NCBI GenBank assembly: GCA_003448685.1 | Contig: DLXW01000274.1 | Coordinates: forward strand, 4,755 to 16,840 | Direction of reading: 5' to 3' | Length of the DNA stretch: 12,086 bases | Source of the DNA: Cyanothece sp. UBA12306 | Lineage (GTDB): Bacteria > Cyanobacteriota > Cyanobacteriia > Cyanobacteriales > Microcystaceae | Notes under the pieces: model-generated | What the model saw: only the letters and a program-made list of their open reading frames with translations | What the model was told of the DNA's origin: nothing | Database searches by the model: none | Program-made: the position numbers and the translations under genes | In this document: in pieces, positions 1 through 8,301 of the stretch | Position numbering within the stretch: position 1 is the stretch's first letter | Layout of the letters: every line of letters starts with the position of its first letter

Positions 1-94
1 GCATAGTATGTACTGTAGAACCACTTTTTCTCCTAACTTATTTTATTTATGAGCAAATTTAAAATTTTAATTATAAGTTAAGCCGAAGTTAGAA

Positions 95-1726
95 TTAAGA
101 ACCAAAAGCTGAATCTAAAGTTGCAACTATTTTGACATCAAATTCACTTTCAAAGACTGATTTTTTGTAATCCAAGTTCCATAATTCCAAAGCACAATCG
201 TCATTATTGTTAGTAGGAACTAAATGCAAATGAAGCTTTTTATATTCCGCATCATACTTACATTGAATTTGTTTAATTGCCCCTATTTGTCTGCGATCAA
301 GAGCAACAGCTAAACGCAAAATTGCACTCAATTGTTTGACCATACTCCGGTAAGTATCAGGTAATTTACTGTAGGGATCATGTTTTTTCTTCGGGGTACT
401 TTTGCGATGATAACGCGCAATACTAGCAATAGTTTCTAATTCAACTTCTGTAAATCCTGATAATTCTGCATGGCGAATGAGATAATAAGAGTGTTTATGA
501 TGGGCTGAATGGCTAATATACAAACCACAGTTATGTAAAATAGTAGCTGCCCAAAGTAATTCCCATTCTTGGTTTCCCCAATGATGAAGGATACCTTGGA
601 GTTGTTCAAATAAACTCTTGGCAAATCGCGCCACTCTTTCACTATAATCCAAATCGACTTGATACTTACGAGCGATTTTCTGGACACTGCGCTGACGCAC
701 ATCACCTTGATATTTTAGTCGATCTTCAATTAACCTGTGAGTTAACATCCAATCAACAATCATGCCTTCGCGCAAAGCCCGTTCACAAATAATAATATTA
801 TCTATTTTTAACAGACTCATTGCTTCCATCAGAACTACTCCACCCGCGAGAATAATTTCTGCTCGTTTATCGGACATTCCTGGAACTTCTAAACGCTCCT
901 CATAAGTCATAGTTGCAAAACTCTTAACTAAAGCTTTGACCTCTTGACGACTCATTTGATAACCTTGGAGTGGACTAGGAATCTCTCCTAATGTTTGTAA
1001 AGCGTTGATATTGGCTAGAGTTTCAATGGTTCCTGATGTACCCACTAACTGTGGTTCTTCATTGTCTATGATTTTACGATTTACCTCTTCAATGGGACGT
1101 TCGAGCATTCCCCTAACATAAGCGCGTAGATAGCTAAATTCTTTCTCACTAATAGGATCAGTGCTAACGAGTTTTTCTGTCAATCGCACGGCCCCTACTT
1201 TGGTACTACTGAGAAAACGTGCCTCTTTAGAGTCAGCAAGGATGATTTCCGTCGAACCTCCACCAATATCAATAATAACGTGGGGTTGGTCCTGAAAATC
1301 CATGCCGGAGAAAACCCCTAAATAGATGCGTCGGGCTTCTTCATAGCCAGAAATTAGGTTGATAAAAATCCCAACTTCTGATCTAACTCGTTCAATAAAG
1401 GCTTGTCCATTTCCTGCTTCTCTGGTAGCACTCGTAGCGGTGGCGACAATATTATCCACCTTCATGCTAGTAGCTAGATCTTTACACCTTTGTAGGGATG
1501 CGATCGCCCGTTCCATGGCTGCTTCGGTGAGATGTCCCGTTTTTGCATCGATCTCTCCTAGTCGCACCGTGTCTTTTTCTCGGGTAATGATGGTAAAAGC
1601 AGGCAAGGTTTTGTCAATTTCTACTATCACCATATGAATGGAGTTAGTGCCAATATCGATCGCAGCCAATAAGCAAGTGTTAGTGCGATCGCCACTGATG
1701 GGGTTAGGTTTAAGGGATTCTATCAT
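95..1726 (-). CDS. ppx: Ppx/GppA family exopolyphosphatase/guanosine pentaphosphatase
   Basis: Cytoplasmic phosphatase that should release orthophosphate from the ends of polyphosphate and/or convert pppGpp to ppGpp, linking phosphate storage to the stringent response. Seen, numbered from the ATG at 1726 (543 aa): the actin-fold phosphate-1 motif AIDIGTNSIHMVIV near 22-35, ISGYEEARRIYLG near 125-137 with the family's catalytic glutamate region, the phosphate-2 motif IIDIGGGSTEIIL near 151-163, and GTSGTIETLA near 229-238. The C-terminal half is the HD-like helical domain (AATILHNCGLYISHS near 393-407, RLAVALDR near 471-478). Length fits the family (about 500-550 aa). The start is uncertain: an in-frame GTG at 1744 would add six residues, but its purine-rich sequence abuts the start with no spacing, so the ATG is preferred. 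It lies 88-106 bp downstream of the SulP gene and may be co-transcribed or use its own promoter in the gap. Ppx and GppA activities cannot be separated from sequence alone. Confidence 0.93.
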   Translation of the reverse strand: MIESLKPNPISGDRTNTCLLAAIDIGTNSIHMVIVEIDKTLPAFTIITREKDTVRLGEIDAKTGHLTEAAMERAIASLQRCKDLATSMKVDNIVATATSATREAGNGQAFIERVRSEVGIFINLISGYEEARRIYLGVFSGMDFQDQPHVIIDIGGGSTEIILADSKEARFLSSTKVGAVRLTEKLVSTDPISEKEFSYLRAYVRGMLERPIEEVNRKIIDNEEPQLVGTSGTIETLANINALQTLGEIPSPLQGYQMSRQEVKALVKSFATMTYEERLEVPGMSDKRAEIILAGGVVLMEAMSLLKIDNIIICERALREGMIVDWMLTHRLIEDRLKYQGDVRQRSVQKIARKYQVDLDYSERVARFAKSLFEQLQGILHHWGNQEWELLWAATILHNCGLYISHSAHHKHSYYLIRHAELSGFTEVELETIASIARYHRKSTPKKKHDPYSKLPDTYRSMVKQLSAILRLAVALDRRQIGAIKQIQCKYDAEYKKLHLHLVPTNNNDDCALELWNLDYKKSVFESEFDVKIVATLDSAFGS

Positions 1727-1750
1727 AAACTCAATTTCCGTCACCTTTCT

Positions 1751-1778
1751 AGGATAGGACGTTTGAGCGATTTCTCAA
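1751..1778 (-). promoter_or_regulatory. candidate sigma70-type promoter for ppx
   Basis: On the minus strand a TTGAGA hexamer (1773-1778) is followed after 16 bases by TATCCT (1751-1756). Transcription would begin close to 1745, giving a leader of about 18 bases to the ATG at 1726. The -35 lies in a perfect inverted repeat, TTTGAG-6-CTCAAA (1762-1779), which could be an operator or chance. It is not a typical terminator for the upstream transporter gene, because no T-run follows on the minus strand. This rests on a consensus match only. Confidence 0.3.
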
Positions 1779-1832
1779 ATAATTTTTGTTAACTAAATGT
1801 TGCGCCGATTAAAGTGTGCAATGAGGACAATT

Positions 1833-3314
1833 TCAATGATTAGCAGTTGGTTCAACCGCATCAGTTTTGTCATGGGTAGCTAAACGTTCTAATAGGGTGG
1901 CACTAGCTTGATTAAGTCCAATTAATTTCACTTTAACTCCCCGCTTACGGTAGCGCAATACCACCTTATCTACTGCATCAACGGCCGAGTGATCCCATAA
2001 ATGGGCATGGGTTAAATCAATAGTAACCTGTTGTAATCTTTCACGAAAATCAAAAGCACTCAGAAAGTCATCAACAGAGACAAAAAAGATTTGACCATTA
2101 ACACTATAAACCCGTTCACGGCCATTGCCTTTGAGCAGGGAATCGACAAAAATTAAACCAGCGATTTTACGACTAAAGAAAATAGCACTCAGGGCAACCC
2201 CAATAACGACCCCAATAGCTAAATTATGAGTCAAAATAGTAATTAAAACCGTAGTGATCATGACCACAGTTTCATTTTTAGGAAACTTTTGAATATTACG
2301 AATAGAATTCCAGTGAAAAGTGCTAATAGAAACCATAATCATAACAGCTACCAAAGCAGCCATAGGAATACGGGCCACCCAATCTCCGAAAACAATAATA
2401 AAAACGAACAGAAAAATAGCTGCACTCAAAGTAGAAAGTCGGGCCCGTCCTCCAGAACGAATATTAATTACCGACTGACCAATCATGGCACATCCGGCCA
2501 TACCTCCAAAAAATCCTGTTACAATATTGGCAACTCCTTGAGCCATCGCCTCTTGATTTTTGTTACTTGATGTATCAGTCATGTCATCAATGACATTAGC
2601 CGTCAAAAAAGATTCTAATAACCCCACAAAGGATAGGGGCAAAGCATAGGGTAAAATAATTTGTAGTGTTTCAAGGTTAATTGGAATATCTGGGACTAAG
2701 AAGACAGGAAGAGATGTAGGGAGAGTTCCCATATCACCCACAGTGGCAACTTGAGTTCCTGTGATTAAGGAAACCGTCGTTAAGATAACAATAGCCAATA
2801 AAGGAGAAGGCAATACGGTGGTTAGTCGAGGTAAACCATAAATAATAGCCAATCCCACCGCTACCATAACATAGACAACCCAAGAAGCTCCTTCAAATTG
2901 GGGAAGTTGGGCATCAAAGATTAGAATAGCCAAAGCATTAACAAAACCCACCATCACAGCTTTGGGAACAAAGCGCATATGATTTCCTAGCTTGACCCAA
3001 CCCCAAATAATTTGTAGGATTCCAGTTAGAACTGTTGTGGCTAACAAATATTGTAAACCATGATCTTTAACTAGAGTGGTCATTAATAGGGCCATAGCTC
3101 CTGTAGCTGCTGAAATCATTCCTGGCCGGCCACCCAAAACAGAGGTAATAATAGCAATGCAAAACGAAGCATAGAGTCCCACTTGGGGATCAACTCCTGC
3201 AATAATAGAAAAAGCGATCGCTTCAGGTATTAAAGCCAAAGCTACTACAGTTCCTGCTAGGACATCATCTTTAACATTAGAAAACCAGACTTTTTTGGTA
3301 AAAATTTCACTCAT
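1833..3314 (-). CDS. SulP family inorganic anion transporter with STAS domain
   Basis: Integral inner-membrane transporter of the SLC26/SulP family. Known substrates in the family include sulfate, bicarbonate (cyanobacterial BicA) and C4-dicarboxylates. Seen in the 493 aa protein: a short N-terminus, then a long run of hydrophobic helices (about 18-380) with the family's opening core [20 protein letters not shown] (28-47), a [15 protein letters not shown] stretch (61-75), the helix-8 region [17 protein letters not shown] (231-247) and [19 protein letters not shown] (272-290). A cytoplasmic STAS domain fills about 400-482, with DHSAVDAV (441-448) at the position where anti-sigma-antagonist-type proteins carry their regulatory serine. 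At 493 aa it is shorter than BicA (about 560 aa), and its helix-8 sequence does not look BicA-like from memory, so bicarbonate should not be assumed. The ATG at 3314 has no strong ribosome-binding site. It is divergent from psb27. Confidence 0.92.
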   Translation of the reverse strand: MSEIFTKKVWFSNVKDDVLAGTVVALALIPEAIAFSIIAGVDPQVGLYASFCIAIITSVLGGRPGMISAATGAMALLMTTLVKDHGLQYLLATTVLTGILQIIWGWVKLGNHMRFVPKAVMVGFVNALAILIFDAQLPQFEGASWVVYVMVAVGLAIIYGLPRLTTVLPSPLLAIVILTTVSLITGTQVATVGDMGTLPTSLPVFLVPDIPINLETLQIILPYALPLSFVGLLESFLTANVIDDMTDTSSNKNQEAMAQGVANIVTGFFGGMAGCAMIGQSVINIRSGGRARLSTLSAAIFLFVFIIVFGDWVARIPMAALVAVMIMVSISTFHWNSIRNIQKFPKNETVVMITTVLITILTHNLAIGVVIGVALSAIFFSRKIAGLIFVDSLLKGNGRERVYSVNGQIFFVSVDDFLSAFDFRERLQQVTIDLTHAHLWDHSAVDAVDKVVLRYRKRGVKVKLIGLNQASATLLERLATHDKTDAVEPTANH

Positions 3315-3376
3315 GCTTATTTTTAGCTGAAATAACAGAGACTCGTAAATACATTAGTCCCCTGCTGACTTCGGCC

Positions 3377-3382
3377 ATAATA
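3377..3382 (-). promoter_or_regulatory. possible -10 element for the SulP gene
   Basis: TATTAT on the minus strand lies about 62 bases upstream of the SulP ATG in the divergent intergenic region. No convincing -35 hexamer stands at the right distance, so this is only a candidate. Confidence 0.18.
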
Positions 3383-3444
3383 CCTAATTTGTCTATGATT
3401 GACTGCATCACTTCATACAACAACACTTAACCTGATAGGATGGG

Positions 3445-3450
3445 TAGAAT
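3445..3450 (+). promoter_or_regulatory. possible -10 element for psb27
   Basis: TAGAAT is close to the TATAAT consensus and lies 33 bases upstream of the psb27 ATG. No good -35 hexamer is present 17 bases further upstream (AACACT); a TTGACT at 3399-3404 is too far away to pair with it. A start site mapped near 3457 would confirm it. Confidence 0.28.
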
Positions 3451-3483
3451 CACCAGATCATCCATTTTATTGAAACCTTGATC

Positions 3484-3888
3484 ATGTTTATAAAATCTTC
3501 CTTATCGCGTCTTCTGGCTATTATCCTTGTAGCTGTTATTTCCCTAGTAGGTTGCACTAATACTTCTAGCGGACTGACTGGAAACTATACAGAGGATACC
3601 TTAGCAGTAATTGAAACCTTAACCACAGTTATTGATTTACCCGATGATGCAGATAATAAAACCGAGTTACAAACCCTAGCTCGAGAGCAAATTAACGACT
3701 ATATTTCTTTGTATCGCCGTGATACTAAGTCTGGAGGACTAAAATCGTTTACCAGTATGCAAACAGCGTTAAATGCTTTAGCAGGTTATTATACTTCTTA
3801 TGGTAGTCGTCCCCTTCCTGAAAAGTTGAAGAAACGCTTAGCAAAAGAATTTAAACAGGCTAAAATAGCTGTTAATCGTGGTTTTTAG
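3484..3888 (+). CDS. psb27: photosystem II assembly lipoprotein Psb27
   Basis: Lumenal lipoprotein that binds CP43 in photosystem II assembly and repair intermediates and helps keep them ready for manganese-cluster assembly. Seen in 134 aa: a basic N-terminus (MFIKSSLSRLL), a hydrophobic helix and the lipobox LVGC with the lipidated cysteine at 24, then the four-helix Psb27 domain. The signature stretches are LTGNYTEDTLAVI, EQINDYISLYRRD and a C-terminal block around TALNALAGYYTSYG and PEKLKKRL. The ATG at 3484 is preferred over an in-frame TTG two codons upstream (3478), because ATG gives the 134-residue length I remember for Synechocystis Psb27 and a normal signal peptide. No strong Shine-Dalgarno sequence is visible. 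It stands alone as a transcription unit, divergent from the SulP gene and closed by the terminator at 3905-3935. Confidence 0.96.
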   Translation: MFIKSSLSRLLAIILVAVISLVGCTNTSSGLTGNYTEDTLAVIETLTTVIDLPDDADNKTELQTLAREQINDYISLYRRDTKSGGLKSFTSMQTALNALAGYYTSYGSRPLPEKLKKRLAKEFKQAKIAVNRGF

Positions 3889-3904
3889 GGTTTTAATCTT
3901 GGAC

Positions 3905-3935
3905 TAGCGGGGTGAAAAACCCCGCTATATTTTTC
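3905..3935 (+). terminator. intrinsic terminator of psb27
   Basis: Perfect 9-bp stem TAGCGGGGT / ACCCCGCTA with a GAAAA loop (3905-3927), followed by TATTTTTC. It begins 17 bases after the psb27 stop. Because it ends only 40 bases before the next ATG (3975), it separates psb27 from the following module and implies that the module has its own promoter in the short AT-rich interval 3936-3974. A TATTAT lies there at 3958-3963, but without a matching -35. Confidence 0.9.
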
Positions 3936-3974
3936 TACAAAACTACTTCGAATCGAGTATTATTAATAATAAAA

Positions 3975-6900
3975 ATGAGTAATCTTGTTTTAGTTCCTAT
4001 CCAAATCGATGGGTTACATCTTCAGTTTGGAAGTAGTGTGGCCGAAGCATCAGCAGAGTTTGAAAGTTTACCTTATTTTAATAACAGAAGAGATATTAAT
4101 CCCGATATAGCTAATCTCAGTGAGTTAATGGTTAGCCAAGCGTTTCAGAATAAAAATCTCTTTTTGAAAGGTGGAATACATCTTCATTGGGCATTACCAG
4201 ATGCTTTGACACAGGAGATGGAGGAGGGTATTTTTCCCGCAGTTCCTAACCGTTGGCTAGTCAGAAGAAAAGATGATGAAGGGATCATATCTTGGGTAGT
4301 AGAGAGTGATTATTTATATCCAGTTACAGCAATTTTTCAAGAGAATAGTGTTAGTTTTCCTTGTGAAAATAAGGACAATGTAACGGATCAAAGATTTCGT
4401 TATTTAGGTCGGAAGTTACCATTTGCTCAATGGTCAGAAAATGATTCTGCTGAGTATTTAAACCGTTTAACTGTGGTCGGTTATGGCGAACCTACCTTTG
4501 CTGCTTTTTATCCAAATTGTCGTAGTGTTTTTGGATTTCATGATGGGAAATATTCAGAGAATACGCCCATTGTTGAGGGATTACAATATGATGTAATTGG
4601 TTGGTATAGTAACCCTAACCAAGATTATTTAAAGGAGTTTTTAGAAGTTTTTAAAAGGGAATATTTAGATAGTTTTTCTGAGGAAGCTAGTTTAGATGAA
4701 TTATTAGAAGTCATTAAAGATGAGTTGCAATGGAAAGGGGTTGTTTTAGAGGATAATAATCAATCACCTGATCTAGTTTGTTATTCTCGTTTAATTTTTA
4801 ATCCCCCTCCTGACTATCAAGGACAAAGTTCCTTAAAACCAGTTGATATTACCTTAGCCGTGGGTAATACTGGAACAGAGGCTTTGTCTGCTTATTTAGC
4901 CCAAACCATTAAACCGACTCAAAAAGGGATTATTGAGGAACAATTAGAAGCTTTACAGTTATCAGAGACATTAAATAGCCAAAACCTCGATATTGGGGCA
5001 AAATTTCAGCAAATGCGCCACGAATCTGGATTTGATGCCGTAACTGCTGGAATTCGTTGGACGATAGTTTTAGAGACACAACGGGGAAAAGCAGGGGAAG
5101 CATCTTCTGAGAGTCATTTGCATTTACCCGAAAGGCTGATTAATCAACTCGGTGATTTGAATCAGTTACAACGCACCTATAATCAAAATTTAGGGGAAAT
5201 TCAATCTCGACGCAAGCAACTGTTTGCAGACTGGTATAAATACATGATCTCAGTTTATCCCCCTGAACAGAGTTCGGATGATTATCCTGAGATTGACAGA
5301 GTTAAATATTATGTGGAAACGCAAGATTTAGAGCCATTAAATTCTCTTTTAAACCAAACAGGGGAATTTAGCCTAGTAACAGATGAAACGGGGCGGTTAA
5401 TTGCAGCGAGGACGGAAGGCACTGAAAATACATTAGCTTTTGAGATCACCAATGGGATCAATGGATTAATTACGAATATCAATCGTTATAATTTAGATAT
5501 TACAGAAGAAAATAACAATAATACTCCCTCTAAACCCACTTATCGCCTAGAAACAATTGCTGACGCTCGTTATTGGCAACCGAAAGAACCAGTGGTTCTT
5601 ATGGTGGGGGACGAAGTGAAGGCAACACAACGCTACGGGTTTGATAGTCGTTTAACAGAGGATGGTTTACTACCTTGTGTCACCATTCCTAATAAAAATA
5701 TATCAGATTTAATTAATGAAGAATTTGCGACAATTGTTGATTATTTAGACGGTTTATCGGCTGAAAATCCATCTATTGGTCTTAATATCTGGAAAAAAAA
5801 ACCTTGGAACCCGTTTATCTTACAGTGGTTAGTGGAAGTTTTTCCCGTCTCCAACTTTAATAATAAGACGACAGAAAATCGCCAGTATAAAAAGAATTTT
5901 CTCACAGCGAATTATAGTTTAAAGGAGCAAGCGGTTGATTTATCGCCTAAATCAGCTTATGAGATTTTAAACAATCCTTCAAACCCTAATCACATTAAAA
6001 CAGACCGAGATTCTCATATTTACAGTGGTTTTAGTTTGTTAACCCCCTATGCTAATTTTCTGTTACAAGAACGAATTGAAACCTATTTAAACAAATATGA
6101 TGATAAAACGGAGACAATGGTCAATCCAGCTTATCAAATTATTAGTAAGTATGAGCAAAAATTAGCTAGTGGAGATAAAAGGGATAAACAGATAGAAAAT
6201 ACTATTAGACGACAAATTCCTCTTAATTTCCCCGAGTATTCTCAGGCGATCGCCATTGATGATGATCCTTATTTGGGTGATTTAAACAATATTCAGACCT
6301 TAAAAGTTTTTTTTGAAGAAAATAACCTGGTTAACTTGCCCAGTCCTATATTTACTGCGAAAGAAGCTCAAAACAACTTAGAAAATCTCAATTGCTTATC
6401 CCAGTCCTTGAGTGGCTTTAATGAAGCGATGCTAATGTTCAAGCAGACGCTACAATTAGAAATTGATGATCCCCTAGGATTTCCTGACTATCAAAGCTTT
6501 ACCGAAGCAGTTAAAACCGCAGTAGCAGGGGAAAATAGTAGCGCGCCCCAACCTTTGGATGATTTTAGTCCCATTCGCGCTGGGGAGTTACGCATCATTG
6601 AGTTAAGCTTAATTGATAGTTTTGGACAGGTTCGCAGTTTAGACTGGGGCGATCGCATCATCACCCCTGAACCGTTGAAAACCAATGAATCGGATCGTCT
6701 GCTGCTTCCCCCTCGTTTTGTGCCACCCATACGGCTTAATTTTCGCTTTTTAGGGGCAGATAAAAGAGAAAATGAGAGTTTTGAGGATACGCCGATTTGT
6801 GGCTGGATTATTCCCAACAATCTTAATGGTAGCCTTAATATTCACAGTAATAGGGGACAAGCATTAGGGGCAATTAATATTAATGGGGAATGGGATTATG

Positions 6901-8051
6901 CCCCTGGAAGTAATACGTTTGAACCTAATGATATTCCAAATTTACATTTGCGCAAAGTAGTCAAGCAAATTTTAAGCTTATCAGAAGTAACTCAAAATAG
7001 TAGTGAGAAATTTATCGATAACTTCTTAATTACCCTGAATAATGCCTTAGAAAATATTGATCCTGAAAATTTTGCCCAAAATCAAAGTGTAGCCTTATTA
7101 TTGGGTCGTCCTATAGCAGTGATTCGGGCTAGTATAAACTTAGAATTAGAAGGTATTGCAGCAATTAGCCAAGATTGGCATATTTTTCGCCAAGAAATGC
7201 AGCAATTACTCCCGTTAACCCAAAGAAATAACGATAATTTTGTCAATGTTGACTTTCCCATTCGTATTGGAGAATATCAACAACTCAATGATGGTGTCAT
7301 TGGTTATTGGAAAGAAACAGAAGAACCAGAGAGCGAGGGAGGATATGGCTATGAAAACGAGATATTCTATGCCCAACAGAGTGATAGTAACGAATCTCGC
7401 TATATTGAGACACAATTCTTTGATCCCAACAATATTCCTGGGGTGAGTGAAGAAAGTCCCATTAATATTATGCAATCTATCGCCAGTCCTGGGCAAAAGC
7501 TAACCCTATTGGTTGACCCCAGGGGGAGTATTCATGCTACTTCTGGTATTTTACCCAGTAAAGTATTGACAATTCCTCCAGAACAATATTTAGATGTCTT
7601 GTCTTCCATTGAAGTCACCTTTTTGACCTCTCCTATTATAAGCGATCGCCAAAAATTGAATTTACCTTTACCAACAGAACCAGAATATGATTGGTCTTGG
7701 TTAGAAAAACGGGGGGAACAATGGTCAGAAATATTCACCTTTGCGGTGATAGAAAGGTCAACTTTTATTGCTAATTTTCCTCAAGAAAATGGGGATACGG
7801 TTTGGGAAAATTTAATCACTCAAGGATGGTTAAGACCATTAGGAAATGAAACAGAGCAAGCAGAAGTCATTGCCAAAGATCAACGAGAAATATTAACTGA
7901 TAATTTGGCAAATTTAGATAGTATAATTGAGACAGTCTTTGATCTTAATAAAATTAGAATTGAACCCGTAACAACCTTAGCTAATTTTCCTGGATCTCAA
8001 GAAATTAGAGAAGGTTGGTTGGTGCTACGAAAAGTTAATTCAGTTGAATAA
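3975..8051 (+). CDS. very large conserved-looking protein of unknown function (1358 aa)
   Basis: I cannot assign a function or a named domain. The protein looks soluble: no signal peptide, no transmembrane helix and few cysteines. Visible landmarks are an N-terminal block GGIHLHWALPDAL (66-78) running into FPAVPNRWLVRR (87-98); a helical, probably coiled-coil segment LINQLGDLNQLQRTYNQNLG (388-407) continuing to about 424; ADARYWQPKEPVVLMVG (529-545); PWNPFILQWLVEVFPV (610-625); a beta-rich region with ELSLIDSFGQVRSLDWGDRI (876-895), RLLLPPRFVPPIRLNFRFLG (908-927) and CGWIIPNNLNGSLNIH (942-957); LTLLVDPRGSIHATSGILP (1176-1194); and a tryptophan-rich C-terminus (1238-1350). I have a loose memory of the GIHLHWALPDAL / FPAVPNRWLV pattern in large uncharacterised bacterial proteins. 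An in-frame GTG at 3912 is rejected as the start because it lies inside the psb27 terminator. The ATG at 3975 lacks a clear Shine-Dalgarno sequence. Three HIP1 sites lie inside the gene. It leads a three-gene set with the 53-aa and fibre-like proteins, so a structural or assembly partner role for the fibre is the best inference. Confidence 0.85.
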   Translation: MSNLVLVPIQIDGLHLQFGSSVAEASAEFESLPYFNNRRDINPDIANLSELMVSQAFQNKNLFLKGGIHLHWALPDALTQEMEEGIFPAVPNRWLVRRKDDEGIISWVVESDYLYPVTAIFQENSVSFPCENKDNVTDQRFRYLGRKLPFAQWSENDSAEYLNRLTVVGYGEPTFAAFYPNCRSVFGFHDGKYSENTPIVEGLQYDVIGWYSNPNQDYLKEFLEVFKREYLDSFSEEASLDELLEVIKDELQWKGVVLEDNNQSPDLVCYSRLIFNPPPDYQGQSSLKPVDITLAVGNTGTEALSAYLAQTIKPTQKGIIEEQLEALQLSETLNSQNLDIGAKFQQMRHESGFDAVTAGIRWTIVLETQRGKAGEASSESHLHLPERLINQLGDLNQLQRTYNQNLGEIQSRRKQLFADWYKYMISVYPPEQSSDDYPEIDRVKYYVETQDLEPLNSLLNQTGEFSLVTDETGRLIAARTEGTENTLAFEITNGINGLITNINRYNLDITEENNNNTPSKPTYRLETIADARYWQPKEPVVLMVGDEVKATQRYGFDSRLTEDGLLPCVTIPNKNISDLINEEFATIVDYLDGLSAENPSIGLNIWKKKPWNPFILQWLVEVFPVSNFNNKTTENRQYKKNFLTANYSLKEQAVDLSPKSAYEILNNPSNPNHIKTDRDSHIYSGFSLLTPYANFLLQERIETYLNKYDDKTETMVNPAYQIISKYEQKLASGDKRDKQIENTIRRQIPLNFPEYSQAIAIDDDPYLGDLNNIQTLKVFFEENNLVNLPSPIFTAKEAQNNLENLNCLSQSLSGFNEAMLMFKQTLQLEIDDPLGFPDYQSFTEAVKTAVAGENSSAPQPLDDFSPIRAGELRIIELSLIDSFGQVRSLDWGDRIITPEPLKTNESDRLLLPPRFVPPIRLNFRFLGADKRENESFEDTPICGWIIPNNLNGSLNIHSNRGQALGAININGEWDYAPGSNTFEPNDIPNLHLRKVVKQILSLSEVTQNSSEKFIDNFLITLNNALENIDPENFAQNQSVALLLGRPIAVIRASINLELEGIAAISQDWHIFRQEMQQLLPLTQRNNDNFVNVDFPIRIGEYQQLNDGVIGYWKETEEPESEGGYGYENEIFYAQQSDSNESRYIETQFFDPNNIPGVSEESPINIMQSIASPGQKLTLLVDPRGSIHATSGILPSKVLTIPPEQYLDVLSSIEVTFLTSPIISDRQKLNLPLPTEPEYDWSWLEKRGEQWSEIFTFAVIERSTFIANFPQENGDTVWENLITQGWLRPLGNETEQAEVIAKDQREILTDNLANLDSIIETVFDLNKIRIEPVTTLANFPGSQEIREGWLVLRKVNSVE

Positions 8052-8096
8052 TTAACTCAGATTTTCAGTCAAACAATAGCGTTAACTTAGGAATTT

Positions 8097-8258
8097 ATGG
8101 AACAAATTAGCTTAAATTTAACCGTGGAAGAAGTCAACCAAATCTTGGAAGTATTGGGACAATTACCTTATGTTAAAGTGTGCCAAATTATTAACAAAAT
8201 TCAGGTGCAAGCAGAAGCACAGCTAGAAGCCAAAAAACAGCATCAACAAGAAATGTAA
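8097..8258 (+). CDS. small helical protein, phage-associated type (53 aa)
   Basis: A 53-codon gene starting at ATG 8097 with AGGA (8089-8092) four bases upstream and ending in TAA, lying in the gap between the two large genes (45 bp after one, 43 bp before the other). The product begins MEQISLNLTVEEVNQILEVL and continues GQLPYVKVCQIINKIQVQAE, ending in a charged, glutamine-rich tail. It reads as two amphipathic helices joined by a GQLPY turn. Short proteins of the form 'LT-VEE-N-IL-ALG-LPY-V---I-KIQ-QA' are, in my recollection, common as unnamed open frames in tailed-phage genomes; this was not checked by search. Position and spacing argue for an operon with both neighbours. Possible roles are a small chaperone or adaptor for the fibre, but this is inference. 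Confidence 0.72.
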   Translation: MEQISLNLTVEEVNQILEVLGQLPYVKVCQIINKIQVQAEAQLEAKKQHQQEM

Positions 8259-8301
8259 ACCAAACTCATCCTTAAATAATAGTTAAACAGGAGCATTAAA
8301 A

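Noticed and set aside
1..94. Possible gene end or terminator downstream of ppx
   Set aside because: AT-rich sequence with short A/T palindromes but no GC stem with a T-run on the minus strand; no coding sequence was found there.
1359..2570. Plus-strand open frames (92 and 93 codons) within the ppx and SulP genes
   Set aside because: They are antisense to well-recognised genes and their translations have no meaningful composition.
1833..3314. Naming the SulP transporter bicA
   Set aside because: The protein is about 70 residues shorter than BicA and its helix-8 region ([15 protein letters not shown]) does not look BicA-like; the substrate cannot be read from the sequence.
3478..3483. TTG start two codons before the psb27 ATG
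   Set aside because: The ATG gives the usual Psb27 length and signal peptide; nothing favours the TTG.
3912..3974. GTG-initiated N-terminal extension (21 codons) of the 1358-aa protein
   Set aside because: It lies within and just after the psb27 terminator hairpin, has no ribosome-binding site, and the residues look like translated intergenic DNA.
6491..7738. Open frames of 68-109 codons on the minus strand, and one on the plus strand, within the 1358-aa gene
   Set aside because: They overlap a long, clearly coding frame, have no family features and no ribosome-binding sites; they are shadows.
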